From: CAVQYV01 sp963718295 [NCBI: uncultured Methylomirabilota bacterium]
Lineage (GTDB): Bacteria; Methylomirabilota; Methylomirabilia; CAVQYV01
Assembly (NCBI GenBank): GCA_963718295.1
Contig: CAVQYV010000003.1
Location: forward strand, 124,001 to 188,000
Length of the DNA stretch: 64,000 nt
Reading direction: 5' to 3'
The notes beneath the pieces are model-generated. The model was not told the origin of the DNA and searched no databases. It saw only the letters and a program-made list of their open reading frames with translations. A program made the position numbers and the translations under genes. This document shows positions 44,507 to 54,276 of this stretch, piece by piece. How positions within the stretch are numbered: position 1 is the first letter of the stretch; each line of letters starts with the position of its first letter.

Positions 44507-45643
44507 TCAAGCCTCCCCTCCTTTAGAGTCATCATCAGGATGAACGGATCGGAGTAATCCGGCCGTCAAGATCTCCTCCGCTGCGGCCAAGACCTCCTCT
44601 ACCGTGATCTCCTTCATGCATAGGTTCTCCGGGCATTTCCGTTTGAAGCAGGGGATGCAGTTCATCCGTCCTTGGAGCACCTTGTGCCCCGTCCCATAAG
44701 GCCCGGTCCTCTTGGGATCTGTAGGCCCGAAGAGGGCGACCGTGGGGGTCCCCATCGCTGCAGCGATATGCATGGGTCCACTGTCGCAGGTCACCATCAA
44801 ATCCACCCTCTTCAGGATGCCGCAGAGCTGCTTCAGGCTTGTCTCTCCCGCTGCCACGGTCACATTGCAGCCCATCAAAGAGGCAATCTCCTCCACTTCA
44901 ACCCGATCGCCCTTGCTCCCAGTCAGGACGATGTGGGCCCGGAGGTGACGGACCAATCGATTCCCCAACTCGGCAAATCTCTCTTTCGGCCAACGCTTGC
45001 TCTGCCAGCGGGCGGGGGCGTTCAAGGCGATCCGGATCTGTCCAGGAGAGCCACCATGCCCATCCAGAAGCCGTGAGGCCACGGCCTCGTCCCTTTCGCT
45101 TATACTAATCCAGAACTCCCTTTCCTGCGCTGGAACGGGGATGCCAAGATAGGGCAGGATCGCTAGATAGCGATCCACCGAGTGCATCTTCCCATCATCC
45201 ACCAGGACGCGATGAGTGAGCAGGATGTGGCTCATCTCTCTGGCCTTGGAATAGCCCAGGCGAAAGGAAGCTCCGGAGAGGAGGCCGGGAACTGCGCTTT
45301 TCAGGAGACCCTGAAGGTCGATCACCAAATCGAACTGCCTGGCCCGGAGCGTCCTGAGAAACCCCCACACTTCCCTGCAGGTCGAAAGGGAAGGCAGGTT
45401 CTGCTTGAGCTCTCTGAGCCATCTCTTGCGGCCTGATAGGAGTATTTCATCCAGATAGGGATTACCCCGAACGATGTCGGCGGCCTCTTCTTCCACCATC
45501 CAGGCAATAAAGCTATCAGGAAACCCCCGCCGCAGAGCTGAGACTACGGGCAGCGTATGCACCACGTCCCCGATAGAGCTCGGTTTTATCACCAGGATGC
45601 GTTTGACCTTTTCCCGGGGCAGGGAAGCCAAAGGCACTGTCAT
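44507..45643 (-). CDS. waaC: Lipopolysaccharide heptosyltransferase (WaaC-like)
   Basis: 378 residues, family 9 glycosyltransferase. ILVIKPSSIGDVVHTLPVVSAL is the WaaC-type N-terminus; LVIDLQGLLKSA, the NAPARWQSKRWP segment, TCDSGPMHIAAAMGTPTVALFGPTDP and a Cys-rich end (NCIPCFKRKCPENLCM) follow. It probably adds the first heptose to Kdo. Start ATG 45643, or GTG 45655 overlapping the stop of the fusion gene. Same C-terminal Cys pattern as its neighbour WaaF. Confidence 0.9.
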   Translation of the reverse strand: MTVPLASLPREKVKRILVIKPSSIGDVVHTLPVVSALRRGFPDSFIAWMVEEEAADIVRGNPYLDEILLSGRKRWLRELKQNLPSLSTCREVWGFLRTLRARQFDLVIDLQGLLKSAVPGLLSGASFRLGYSKAREMSHILLTHRVLVDDGKMHSVDRYLAILPYLGIPVPAQEREFWISISERDEAVASRLLDGHGGSPGQIRIALNAPARWQSKRWPKERFAELGNRLVRHLRAHIVLTGSKGDRVEVEEIASLMGCNVTVAAGETSLKQLCGILKRVDLMVTCDSGPMHIAAAMGTPTVALFGPTDPKRTGPYGTGHKVLQGRMNCIPCFKRKCPENLCMKEITVEEVLAAAEEILTAGLLRSVHPDDDSKGGEA

Positions 45644-45651
45644 GTTATTGT

Positions 45652-47328
45652 TCACGCTTCCTTCAAGTCCTTGAGGATCCAACCAATCGCCTCATAGATA
45701 CTGGCACAGACCCCATCGGGACGGATTCCTTCTCCCCTGCGGATCTTCTCATATTCGGATGCTCCGTGGCCGGTGAGAACCAAGACCGATTTCATGCCCG
45801 TATTCTGGGCCAGGGAAATATCAGAGATATGATCTCCTATCACATAAGATCCCCTCAGATCAAGCCCTAGATCGGAAGCAGCCTTACGCAGCATCCCTTC
45901 GTTGGGCTTTCGACAATCACAAACGGCCCGGTATGGAGGATCCCCAATCTGGGGATGATGGGGACAGAAATAGACCCCGTCAAGGTAAGCCCCCTTCCTT
46001 CCCAACATCTCCTCCAGCGCCTCATGGATCTTTCTCACCTGACCCAGGGAGAGATACCCCCTTGCCACCCCCGATTGATTGCTAACGACGACTGCCTTCA
46101 GGGCATGTTGATTCAAAACCCGTATACCCGCTGCGGCTCCCGGAATCAGCTTGAGGTCTGAAAGGAAGGATAGGTAACCCACCTCCTCGTTGATGGTCCC
46201 GTCCCGATCCAGGAATACCGCAATCCGACTCCTCTGTTCGCGGTTCCCTTCCAAAAAGGCGGAGGCTGCACCCAGCACTTCTGCCACTTCAATCCGCGTC
46301 ATACATCGATGGTCTTTGGGGCATTTCCGCAGCAGGCAAGGACTGCAATCCACCTCCTGCCGGAGCAGGCGATATTTCACTCCGTAAGGGGATGTCTTGG
46401 CCGGATCGGTAGGACCAAACAGCGCAACGACGGGCGTTTGAGTGGCAGAGGCCACATGCATGGCCCCTGAATCATTGGTGATGAGGACCCTACACCGAGC
46501 AAGAAGGGCCGCCAGCTGGCCCAAGGTGGTTGCCCCAGTGAAATCCCATGCCCTTCCTACCCGCATGTTAGATATCAGGTCCTGCGCCGCCTCCCGGTCT
46601 TTGCGCGAGCCCACTATGATGGCCTGGGCACGATGGTCGCCGGAAAGTGCATCTGCTACCTCTGCATAGCAAGAGGGGTTCCACTTTTTGGCATCCCCAT
46701 AGGAAGCACCGGGGGCGAACGCCACCAAGGGACGATCCCTCTCCCACCCCCCTGCCCGCAGCAACTCCATCGCCCCCTCCTCATCTCCTTCCCCCACGGG
46801 GATCGAAAGCCTCCTCTCGCCCCCCCTCCAACCCAGGCATTGGGGAATCCCGAGATAATATCCCACCTGATGGCGTTCCATGATGTCCTTGTTTCTCTTG
46901 ATGCGGTGGGTAAGCATAGGACCTCGCCCGTTGGCCTCATAGCCGACGCGGACTGGAATCCTCGCCAAGAAGGGGATGAGAGCCGAGTCGAATGAATTGG
47001 GAAAGAGGAGGGCCATATCGAATTGGGCCTTACGCAATTCTCGAATCAGCGTTCTCCTCCCTGCAGCCCCCCGATGTCTCCCCGCCCGCTCGTAGAGAAT
47101 CGTCTCATCCAGGCAATGCTGCCCTCGGTAGACCCCTTCTACCCAGGGGGGCACCAGGATAGAGATGGAGGCATGGGGGAAGGCCTTCCGAACGCAGGAA
47201 AGGGCAGGAGTGGTCATCAGCGCGTCGCCCACCCAGTTCGCCCCCCGGATCAGGATTCTCTTTATGCGCTCTGGTTCAATACCCTGCCCTTGGGCCTTGT
47301 CTTCCATCTTTCGTGGGGCCAAAACCAT
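45652..47328 (-). CDS. waaF-gmhB: Fusion: heptosyltransferase II and heptose-bisphosphate phosphatase
   Basis: 558 residues. Residues about 20-365 are heptosyltransferase II (RGANWVGDALMTTPALSCVR, APGASYGDAKKWN, TNDSGAMHVASATQTPVVALFGPTDP). Residues about 375-540 are a HAD phosphatase of the GmhB type (VFLDRDGTINEEVGYLS with the DxDGT nucleophile, VVVSNQSGVARG, the Cys/His zinc loop CPHHP...CDCRKP, IGDHISDI). One polypeptide would both finish ADP-heptose precursor synthesis and transfer the heptose. ATG 47328 overlaps the lpxL stop. Confidence 0.92.
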   Translation of the reverse strand: MVLAPRKMEDKAQGQGIEPERIKRILIRGANWVGDALMTTPALSCVRKAFPHASISILVPPWVEGVYRGQHCLDETILYERAGRHRGAAGRRTLIRELRKAQFDMALLFPNSFDSALIPFLARIPVRVGYEANGRGPMLTHRIKRNKDIMERHQVGYYLGIPQCLGWRGGERRLSIPVGEGDEEGAMELLRAGGWERDRPLVAFAPGASYGDAKKWNPSCYAEVADALSGDHRAQAIIVGSRKDREAAQDLISNMRVGRAWDFTGATTLGQLAALLARCRVLITNDSGAMHVASATQTPVVALFGPTDPAKTSPYGVKYRLLRQEVDCSPCLLRKCPKDHRCMTRIEVAEVLGAASAFLEGNREQRSRIAVFLDRDGTINEEVGYLSFLSDLKLIPGAAAGIRVLNQHALKAVVVSNQSGVARGYLSLGQVRKIHEALEEMLGRKGAYLDGVYFCPHHPQIGDPPYRAVCDCRKPNEGMLRKAASDLGLDLRGSYVIGDHISDISLAQNTGMKSVLVLTGHGASEYEKIRRGEGIRPDGVCASIYEAIGWILKDLKEA

Positions 47329-48183
47329 CACTCCAGATGTTGGCGGATATATTCCTCCAACACCCTGGTAAAATGGGCGGTGTTATCCACCGGATCCTTC
47401 CGTGAATTTCCACTGCGAGAGAGAGGCAGTTCCTTTCCTACGAGCACCTTGAGCCGATGGTTTTCCTGGCGCAGCGTCAAGATCGGAAAGACCGCCGCCC
47501 CTCTCCTCATGGCCAACAGGGCCGGGGCGCAACTGGTTGAAGCAGACTTGCCAAGAAAATCGACGAAGACTCCCTCGCCTCTCATGGTATTGAGATCCAT
47601 GAGGACCACCACCATATCTCCATTCCGGAGGGAAAAAAGGACGCCCCTCAGGGCATTCCTTTTGCGGATGTCCTGATTCCCCGTGCTGCTTCCCACCTGG
47701 GCTACCCATCGATCCATGTAAGGATTGTCAAAAGGCCGAAATACAACCTGCAATGGGTATCCGATCAGGGGACAGCCAAAGCACCCAGTTCCCATGAGCC
47801 CAAGTGGGCCGTGATCAGGATCACGCCCCGACCCGCTTCCTTTGCCTTCCTCACCCTCGGCACACCCTCAAAATCGACGAGGCCCTGAATGGGAGTCTTC
47901 CTCAATCTCTGGTTCCGGCACACTTCCACGAAGGTGGAGACCAGGTTCAAGAATGAATCCTGGGCCACTTCTCATATCTCCGCCAAGCTCCGCTGTCCCC
48001 CCATCGCCATCTTCAAGTTTGCCACAGCAATCGCCCGGCGGTGAGAGTCCAGGATATAGACCAGCCGGCCCAGCCCTTTGCCCAACCCGAAGGCCCCTCG
48101 CTGTGGGGCATGGTCGAAGATCCCCGGCTGATTCGAAACAATCCGTATTCTATCAGATAGCGAAATGGGTCCCTCCCATTCAC
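47328..48183 (-). pseudogene. lpxL: Lipid A acyltransferase (LpxL/HtrB family), three disruptions
   Basis: Pieces in three frames spell one late acyltransferase: RYLIEYGLFRI, then GIFDHAPQRGAFGLGKGLGRLVY and ANLKMAMGG, then SFLNLVSTFVEVCR, LITAHLGSWELGALAVP, and PLIGYPLQVVFRPFDNPYMD with MDLNTMRGEGVFVDFLGK. AHLGSWE holds the HX4E-type catalytic motif (His, Glu). Lesions: one G missing in the run at 48122-48125, an in-frame TGA at 47972-47974 where relatives have Arg or Gln, and one base missing in the run at 47768-47771. The GTG start overlaps the lpxK stop. Real loss or sequence error cannot be told apart here. Confidence 0.78.
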
Positions 48184-49295
48184 GAGGGGCTCACCGCTCT
48201 CCTCAGGAGGGAGAAAAACTCCTCCTCCCGCGAGACTCGAATCTCAATGCGCGGATAAACAACAGGGATGGGGCAGGGAAAGAAATCCAGGGGGATACGA
48301 ACCGCGTCCTTCTGGGTTGTCAGCAGGAGTTCCACTCCAGCTTGCTGGGCCCAATTCAGGATTCGACCCAATTCTTCCAATGTATAGGGATGGTGGTCGG
48401 GGAAGGAGAAACTCCTGATGACCTCTGCCCCCAGTTGCTCAAGCACCGAAAGGAACGAAGCGGGATTGGCGATTCCAGAGAGGGCGATGCTCCTCTTCCC
48501 TCGGATTGCCTCCAATTCCTGCCGATTCTCCTCCGGCATCCTGACCAGGAACAGGGGATAGCGCATGGCGGAGAAAATGGAGGCTCTGGGATTCACCCTT
48601 CCCAGCGATTTGCTGATTTCCCCCAGGTCCTCATCCTCCCTTCCTTTCACGATCACGAACAGATCCGCCCGGGATAAATGCCCTATGGGCTCCCGCAGAA
48701 GGCCCCGAGGAAAGAGATGATTATGGCCAAAGGGGTCTGAGGCATCGAGAAGCACCAGGTCCAGATTCCTCTCCAAGGGAAGATGTTGAAAGCCGTCATC
48801 GAGGATGATCATCTCGGCTTTCATGCTCTCGATCGCCAGGGATCCGGTTCGAAAGCGGTCTTTGCCCACGAGCACCGCGACGGATGGCAGATTCTTGGCC
48901 AACAGATAGGCTTCATCCCCGGACTCCGGGAATCGAGCGAGCAAACGAGACCCATCGGAGACGATCAAGGTCTCCCGATAGGAGGAGCGGCCATATCCCC
49001 GGCTCAGGATGGACACCCTCTTTTTCTCCTGGGAGAAAGCCCCCGCGATCTTCTCCACCATTGGCGTCTTTGCCGTGCCCCCCAGGCTGATATTGCCCAC
49101 ACTGATAACGGGAGCCGGGAGCTTGCTGCGACCAAGCAGGCCCATGGAATAGCCAATGGCCCGAAGTCTGACCACCGGGCCGTAGATCGAAGATACCAAC
49201 CCAAGGAGGAGAAGCCAGATACGGGCCGGCAGGTCACGCGGCTCTTTGCGAATGCAACGTAAGGAATACTCTATCGCCCACGATCGGATCCTCAA
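48180..49295 (-). CDS. lpxK: Tetraacyldisaccharide 4'-kinase
   Basis: 371 residues; phosphorylates the lipid A disaccharide at 4'. ISVGNISLGGTAKTPMVE is the P-loop (the usual G-K-T loop with Ala in the fourth position), SRGYGRSS, GDEAYLLAKNLP, LDDGFQH and the LFPRGLLREP segment are family motifs. An N-terminal membrane anchor lies around 25-45. The TTG at 49295 overlaps the waaA stop as TTGA. Much longer in-frame starts have no support. Confidence 0.93.
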   Translation of the reverse strand: MRIRSWAIEYSLRCIRKEPRDLPARIWLLLLGLVSSIYGPVVRLRAIGYSMGLLGRSKLPAPVISVGNISLGGTAKTPMVEKIAGAFSQEKKRVSILSRGYGRSSYRETLIVSDGSRLLARFPESGDEAYLLAKNLPSVAVLVGKDRFRTGSLAIESMKAEMIILDDGFQHLPLERNLDLVLLDASDPFGHNHLFPRGLLREPIGHLSRADLFVIVKGREDEDLGEISKSLGRVNPRASIFSAMRYPLFLVRMPEENRQELEAIRGKRSIALSGIANPASFLSVLEQLGAEVIRSFSFPDHHPYTLEELGRILNWAQQAGVELLLTTQKDAVRIPLDFFPCPIPVVYPRIEIRVSREEEFFSLLRRAVSPS

Positions 49296-50583
49296 AGGTA
49301 TGCCTTCAGCAAATCCAGGGTCCTCTGGGTGGCGCCTTGGTGTCTCCTCAGAAGGAGTCCTGCCCTCTCTCCCATCTCCCGGGCTATCTGGGGATGGAGC
49401 AAGAGCCAGCGGAGTCTTTCGGCCAGATCGGATGCATCCTTGACACACAGGGCAGCTTCTTGGGATAGGAAGAGTTCGGCGATCTCTCGGAAGTTTTCCA
49501 TGTGAGGACCGATGAGGATGGGACGATCGTAGAAAGCCGGTTCCAGAATATTATGCCCTCCTGTCCGGCCCAGACTTCCCCCACGAAGACGACAGTGCCC
49601 AAGCTATACATCCTGGACAACTCCCCCATCGTATCCAGTAGGATAGCATCGGCCTTCCTTTCCCCTTCGCGCCCAATCACGCTTCTTCGGCAAAAGGCCA
49701 ACCCGCTCTGCGCAAAAATCCGCTCCACCTCAGCCAGCCTTTCGGGATGGCGGGGAGCCAGGAGCAGAACCAGGTTTCCAATATCTTTCTTCACCGCCAG
49801 GAAGGCGGCAATGGCAGCCTCCTCCTCTCCCGGATGGGTGGACCCGGCGATGAAAACGGGCGTCCCTTCCTCAATCACCAGCTCTTTCCACCACCGAGGG
49901 CGCAGGTTATCCTCTTTCTCCATCACAAATTGATCAAACTTAAGGTTTCCGGTCCAATGGACTCGGGCAGGATCCGCACCCAGCCTGATGATGCGGTCCA
50001 AGTCCCCCTCACTCTGCATGCAAAGCAGCGTCATCCCCTTCACCATATATCGAAAAAACCACTTCGCCCATCGATACCTCTTGAAGGAAGTTTCCGATAT
50101 CCGGCCGTTGATCAGGATGCAAGGGATCCCCTTCTCCCTACAAGCTCGCAGGAAATGGGGCCAAAGCTCAGTCTCGGTGAATAGCACAGCCCGCGGCTGA
50201 AGCCGATTCAATGACTTTTGGACAACTCTCCGGAAGTCAAGGGGAAAAAACACGATGGCTCCTGCGCCAGGGAACCTCTCCCGGGCAACCTGGTTTCCAG
50301 TGGCAGTCACCGAGGACAGAACCATTTTCCCCTGGAAACCTCGCTTCATCAATTCTAAAACCAATGATGAAGCTGCCATCGTTTCTCCCACCGAGACTGC
50401 GTGGATCCACAATGGCCGGGAACCCATCAGCTCTTCCCCCAATCGGGGAGAATAGACCCCAAACCTCTCACAAAGGCTGCGGCGATACTTGCGAAGGGAT
50501 GGATCTTTAAGGAGAGAAATGGCGAGGTAGACAAACAAGAATAAGAGCAGCAGAAGGCTGTAGAGGCCGTAGAAAAAACGCAT
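49292..50583 (-). pseudogene. waaA: Kdo transferase, frameshifted near the C-terminus
   Basis: The first frame (from MRFFYGLYSLLLLL) has the N-terminal anchor, LWIHAVSVGETMAASSLV, FTETELWPHF, LINGRISETSF and GSTHPGEEEA of WaaA/KdtA. After VVFVG the frame goes wrong at a run of five C (49578-49582 on the plus strand). The neighbouring frame supplies the diagnostic GSLGRTGGHNILEPAFYDRP and the rest (MENFREIAELFLSQEA). Adding one base to the run restores the whole protein of about 430 residues. It transfers Kdo to lipid IVA. Since WaaA is normally essential in such cells, error is more likely than real loss. Confidence 0.85.
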
Positions 50584-50586
50584 CTT

Positions 50587-51345
50587 TTATTTGGAAGCTT
50601 TCCCCCATCCGTGAGGAATCATGTCACCCTCGACGTGATTCTGGGCGTATCTCCTCTTCCAGAAAAGCTCTCGGCTGTATTCATCGGCCTTGAGGGTAAT
50701 CCTTACCATTCTCTCCTGCAGGATCCTTTGGGCCTCGCCCACCTTTTCCTTGCTAAAGACTTTGGAAACCCATAAGGGCTCCCCCCAAAAAAAGACGCAG
50801 GTGGCAAAGGGAAGGGGAATGACAAACTCATCCCAGCTGCGGAGGACTTTTCGAGGAAATGCGCCGAAGGTGAGAGGCAAAATGGGCATCCCAGTCAGTT
50901 TGGCCAGCTCCAAGACCCCAGGCTTCACCTGGTGCTGGGGACCGGCGGGGCCGTCCGGAGTGATCCCGAGATGTTTTCCGCTTCTGTAGCAGGCAACCAT
51001 TCTTTTCATGGCACTGAGGCTTCCCCGACTGGCAGATCCGCGGATGCTCTGATATCCATATTTCTCCATGAACCGACTCACGAAGTCCCCTTCATTGTCC
51101 TGGCTGATCATGACAGCCAGCTCCTTGGTCTGAATGGAGAAGGGCAGCATGAGCAACCTCCCATGCCAAGAGCAAAGGATTCCCCTCCTTTCTCCTTCGA
51201 GGAAATATCGCGTCTTTTCCTCATCCTCGAAGAACTGATATATACGAAGGCTCCGGCGAAGGGATTTGAGCAGGAGCAAACCGACCTCAACCCCTGGCTC
51301 CAACAGGAACCTTCTGGTGGCCAACAGGCGCGTAATATTAGGCAT
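50587..51345 (-). CDS. DUF374 lysophospholipid-acyltransferase-like protein
   Basis: 252 residues. SWHGRLLMLPF (the HG-type acyltransferase motif), ISQDNEGDFVSRF, SIRGSASRGSLSAMKRM, and TPDGPAGPQHQVKPGVLELAKLTG are DUF374/LPLAT signatures. Members in LPS clusters are thought to acylate lipid A or its relatives, but most are untested. Four bases after msbA; downstream is waaA. Confidence 0.85.
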   Translation of the reverse strand: MPNITRLLATRRFLLEPGVEVGLLLLKSLRRSLRIYQFFEDEEKTRYFLEGERRGILCSWHGRLLMLPFSIQTKELAVMISQDNEGDFVSRFMEKYGYQSIRGSASRGSLSAMKRMVACYRSGKHLGITPDGPAGPQHQVKPGVLELAKLTGMPILPLTFGAFPRKVLRSWDEFVIPLPFATCVFFWGEPLWVSKVFSKEKVGEAQRILQERMVRITLKADEYSRELFWKRRYAQNHVEGDMIPHGWGKASK

Positions 51346-51349
51346 TTCC

Positions 51350-53125
51350 TTAGCGGACGGAGGGCGCTCCGGCCCTCAGCTCTCCTCGCGAGCCTATCGG
51401 ACTTTCCTCTTTCTGAAATTGTAGCTCATAAAGCCGTCGGTAGATCCCGTCGGAAGCCATGAGCGCCTCGTGTCTTCCTGCGTCTACCATCTTGCCTGCA
51501 TCCAATACTAGGATCCAATCCGCCCCCCGCACCGTAGAAAGGCGATGGGCGATGACGAAGCTGGTTCGGTCCTTCATGAGACGATCCAACGCCTCCTGCA
51601 CCAGGATCTCCGACTCCGTATCCAGGGCGGAAGTTGCCTCATCCAGGATGAGGATAGAAGGGTTCCTGAGGATGGCACGGGCAATCGCGATCCGCTGCCT
51701 TTCTCCACCCGAGACCCTCACCCCTTTTTCTCCGATCAGGGTATCGTAGCCCTGGGGCATGGATAGGATAAATTGATGGGCATTGGCCGCCTTGGCTGCC
51801 GCAATCACCTCTTCCCGGGTGTGGATTTCCTTTCCGTAGGCGATATTGTTGGCAACCGTGTCATCAAATAGGATCGTCTCCTGAGTTACAATCCCCATCT
51901 GGGAGCGCAGGGAATCGAGAGTCACCTCCCGAATGTCGTGGCCATCGATGTGGATGCTACCCGAGGTCGCGTCGAAAAACCGGGGGATGAGATTCACCAG
52001 GGTAGTCTTCCCTGCCCCACTCGCTCCCACGATCGCCACCTTCTCCCCCGCTTTTACCCGGAAGGAAACATCCGACAACACCGATACCTTCCCATACTGG
52101 AAATGGACATGCCGAAATTCCACTTCCTCTCGCATCCGGGGGAGCAGATAGGCACTAGGTCTCTCCTTCACTTCCGGCGAGAGATCCAGGATGTGAAACA
52201 CCCGCTCGGCTGCCGCCATGGAATGCTGAATCACGTTATTGACTCGTGAGAGGCTACGGATCGGACCGTAAAGGAGAAAGAGGGCCGCGACAAAGGAAGA
52301 GAAAGAGCCAGTGGTAGTGACCCCTTTGATCACCTGATACCCTCCAAACCAGATCACGAAGGCCAATCCGATTCCCCCGATCAACTCCATCACCGGGCTG
52401 GTAGCGGCCTTTACCTGTTCTGCCCGCATGAGCTGCCGAAAATAGCTCAAATTGTGGTTGGCAAAACGTTCTGCCTCCAATTTCTCCATGGTAAAGGCCT
52501 TGACGATATGGGCCCCGGTAACGGTCTCGTGCAGGTGGATATTCATGTCCGCGATCTTCTCTTGAGCTTTTCTGCCCACTCTACGCAGAGATTTCCCAAA
52601 ACGGATCAATGGCAATGAGCTGAGGGGAAGGACGATCAAGGCAATGAGTGCCAACTGCCAGTGACGGTAGAATAAGACGGCAGCCAGAAAGGCAATGGTG
52701 AAAGGTTCCTTGACCAGATTGACCAGAACTCCTGTCACCGCAGATTGGAGCAGGCCGACATCGCTGATGACCCGAGATACGATTTGACCCGTCGGCGTTC
52801 GAACGAAGAAACTGAGCGAGAGCCCTTGAATGTGTTCATACAGCTGATTTCGGATATCGGAGACTACCTTCTGGCCAACCCAGGTCAAAAGATACTCCTG
52901 ACCGTAGGTGCAGAATCCCTTCACGATGTAAAGCAGGAGGACGGCCAGGGGCAGCAGCCGTAGCATGGTCAGATCATGTCGCGTAAAAACGTCATCCACC
53001 ACGCTCTTCATGAGGAAGGCGGATGCGCCGATACAAGCGGCCACCACGACCATGCAAAGGCCGGCCAGGAAGAGCCGACCCCGATAGGGCCTTACATATT
53101 GGAGGAGGCGGCGGTACATTCTCAC
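51350..53125 (-). CDS. msbA: Lipid A export ABC transporter MsbA
   Basis: 591 residues: six membrane segments (1-310) followed by an ABC ATPase. Walker A GASGAGKTT, the signature VSGGERQRIAIARAIL, Walker B ILDEATSALD and the H-loop IAHRLSTV are intact. It is a homodimer half-transporter that flips lipid A-core across the inner membrane. GTG at 53125 overlaps the lpxB stop; ATG two codons on is the alternative. Context (lpxB, lpxK, waaA) supports MsbA over a drug exporter. Confidence 0.94.
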   Translation of the reverse strand: MRMYRRLLQYVRPYRGRLFLAGLCMVVVAACIGASAFLMKSVVDDVFTRHDLTMLRLLPLAVLLLYIVKGFCTYGQEYLLTWVGQKVVSDIRNQLYEHIQGLSLSFFVRTPTGQIVSRVISDVGLLQSAVTGVLVNLVKEPFTIAFLAAVLFYRHWQLALIALIVLPLSSLPLIRFGKSLRRVGRKAQEKIADMNIHLHETVTGAHIVKAFTMEKLEAERFANHNLSYFRQLMRAEQVKAATSPVMELIGGIGLAFVIWFGGYQVIKGVTTTGSFSSFVAALFLLYGPIRSLSRVNNVIQHSMAAAERVFHILDLSPEVKERPSAYLLPRMREEVEFRHVHFQYGKVSVLSDVSFRVKAGEKVAIVGASGAGKTTLVNLIPRFFDATSGSIHIDGHDIREVTLDSLRSQMGIVTQETILFDDTVANNIAYGKEIHTREEVIAAAKAANAHQFILSMPQGYDTLIGEKGVRVSGGERQRIAIARAILRNPSILILDEATSALDTESEILVQEALDRLMKDRTSFVIAHRLSTVRGADWILVLDAGKMVDAGRHEALMASDGIYRRLYELQFQKEESPIGSRGELRAGAPSVR

Positions 53126-54270
53126 GATAAAGCTTCCGATTCCAGAAAATGAGCGATGTGCATGGCTGCCCTTCGGGAGGCGCCCTTCTCTCCCAACAGG
53201 GATCGGACCGAGAGGAGTTCCTCCCCCATGGCCTCCCTCCTACGACCGTCCTTCAAAAGAACCCCGACCACCTGCGCGATCCCTTCCGGCCTTGCCGCTC
53301 TCTGCAGGAGTTCCGGGACGACCTCCCTTCCCAAAAGGAGATTGACCAATCCCACGTGGCTCACCCGAACCAAGAGCTTCCCCAGGAGCCAGGAGGGCCA
53401 GGAAAGGGAGTATATGATCACCATCGGGATGCCCAATATGCTGGCCTCCAGGGTAACGGTGCCGGAGGCCACGATCAGAAGATCTGCCGCATTCATCAGA
53501 TCGCAGGATCTCCCCTTCCAAATTCTCCATTTCGCGGCTTCAGGAGGAATCAGGGCTCCCATCGTCTCATCATCAATGGAATTTGCCTGGGAGATCACAA
53601 ACTCCAGTTCGGGATCTTCCCTCCTCAGGAGCAAGGCGGCTTTCAGCATCAAGGGGAGATGGCGGAGCACTTCTGCCGATCGGCTTCCGGGCATGAGGCC
53701 AATGAGCCTTCTGCCATCAAGGACCCCCAGCTGCAATCGGAACTCCTCCCGAGAAAGTACCGTAACCGTCTGGTCGAGGAGGGGATGTCCTACAAAATGC
53801 ACATCTACCCCCGCTCGCCGATACAACTCCTCCTCAAAGGGAAGGATCACCAACATCTGATCCACAAGTCTGCGAATCGTCTTGATCCTTCCCGGGCGCC
53901 AAGCCCAGATTTGGGGGCTTATGTAGTAGATGATGGGTATTTTCTCCCTTCGGGCGAATCGGCCCAAGAGAAGGTTGAAGTCGGGAAAATCGATCAGGAT
54001 CAACAGGTCTGGGCGTTCGCTCTTCAGGGCCCGGTGGAGGCGGCGAAAGGATTGGGCGATTGCGCCTGCTGAACCCAACACCTCCACCGAACCTACCACG
54101 GACGATTTGGCGCATCGGGCAAGCAGGTGAATCCCTTGCTCGGCCATCCTCACACCCCCCATGCCGAAGATCTCAGTTTCCGGAAGGAGAGCCCTCAACT
54201 CCTTTGCCAGGTCCGCCCCATGAAGATCTCCGGAAGCCTCGCCCGCGACCATCATGACCCTTTTGTGCAT
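53122..54270 (-). CDS. lpxB: Lipid-A-disaccharide synthase
   Basis: 382 residues, family 19 glycosyltransferase joining lipid X and UDP-diacylglucosamine. VAGEASGDLHGADLAKEL, GMGGVRMAEQG, DFPDFNLLLGR, YISPQIWAWRPGRIK, LPFEEELYRRAG, MPGSRSAEV and ASGTVTLEASILGIPM are standard. The ATG at 54270 lies where transcription from the promoter at 54277-54305 should begin, so it may be leaderless; ATG at 54255 has AAAAGGG upstream and is a plausible alternative. Confidence 0.94.
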   Translation of the reverse strand: MHKRVMMVAGEASGDLHGADLAKELRALLPETEIFGMGGVRMAEQGIHLLARCAKSSVVGSVEVLGSAGAIAQSFRRLHRALKSERPDLLILIDFPDFNLLLGRFARREKIPIIYYISPQIWAWRPGRIKTIRRLVDQMLVILPFEEELYRRAGVDVHFVGHPLLDQTVTVLSREEFRLQLGVLDGRRLIGLMPGSRSAEVLRHLPLMLKAALLLRREDPELEFVISQANSIDDETMGALIPPEAAKWRIWKGRSCDLMNAADLLIVASGTVTLEASILGIPMVIIYSLSWPSWLLGKLLVRVSHVGLVNLLLGREVVPELLQRAARPEGIAQVVGVLLKDGRRREAMGEELLSVRSLLGEKGASRRAAMHIAHFLESEALS

Positions 54271-54276
54271 AAAGAG

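Noticed and set aside
47972-47974. TGA in lpxL read as selenocysteine
   Set aside because: The family has Arg or Gln there, no Sec-type motif is present, and two frameshifts in the same gene point to damage or error.
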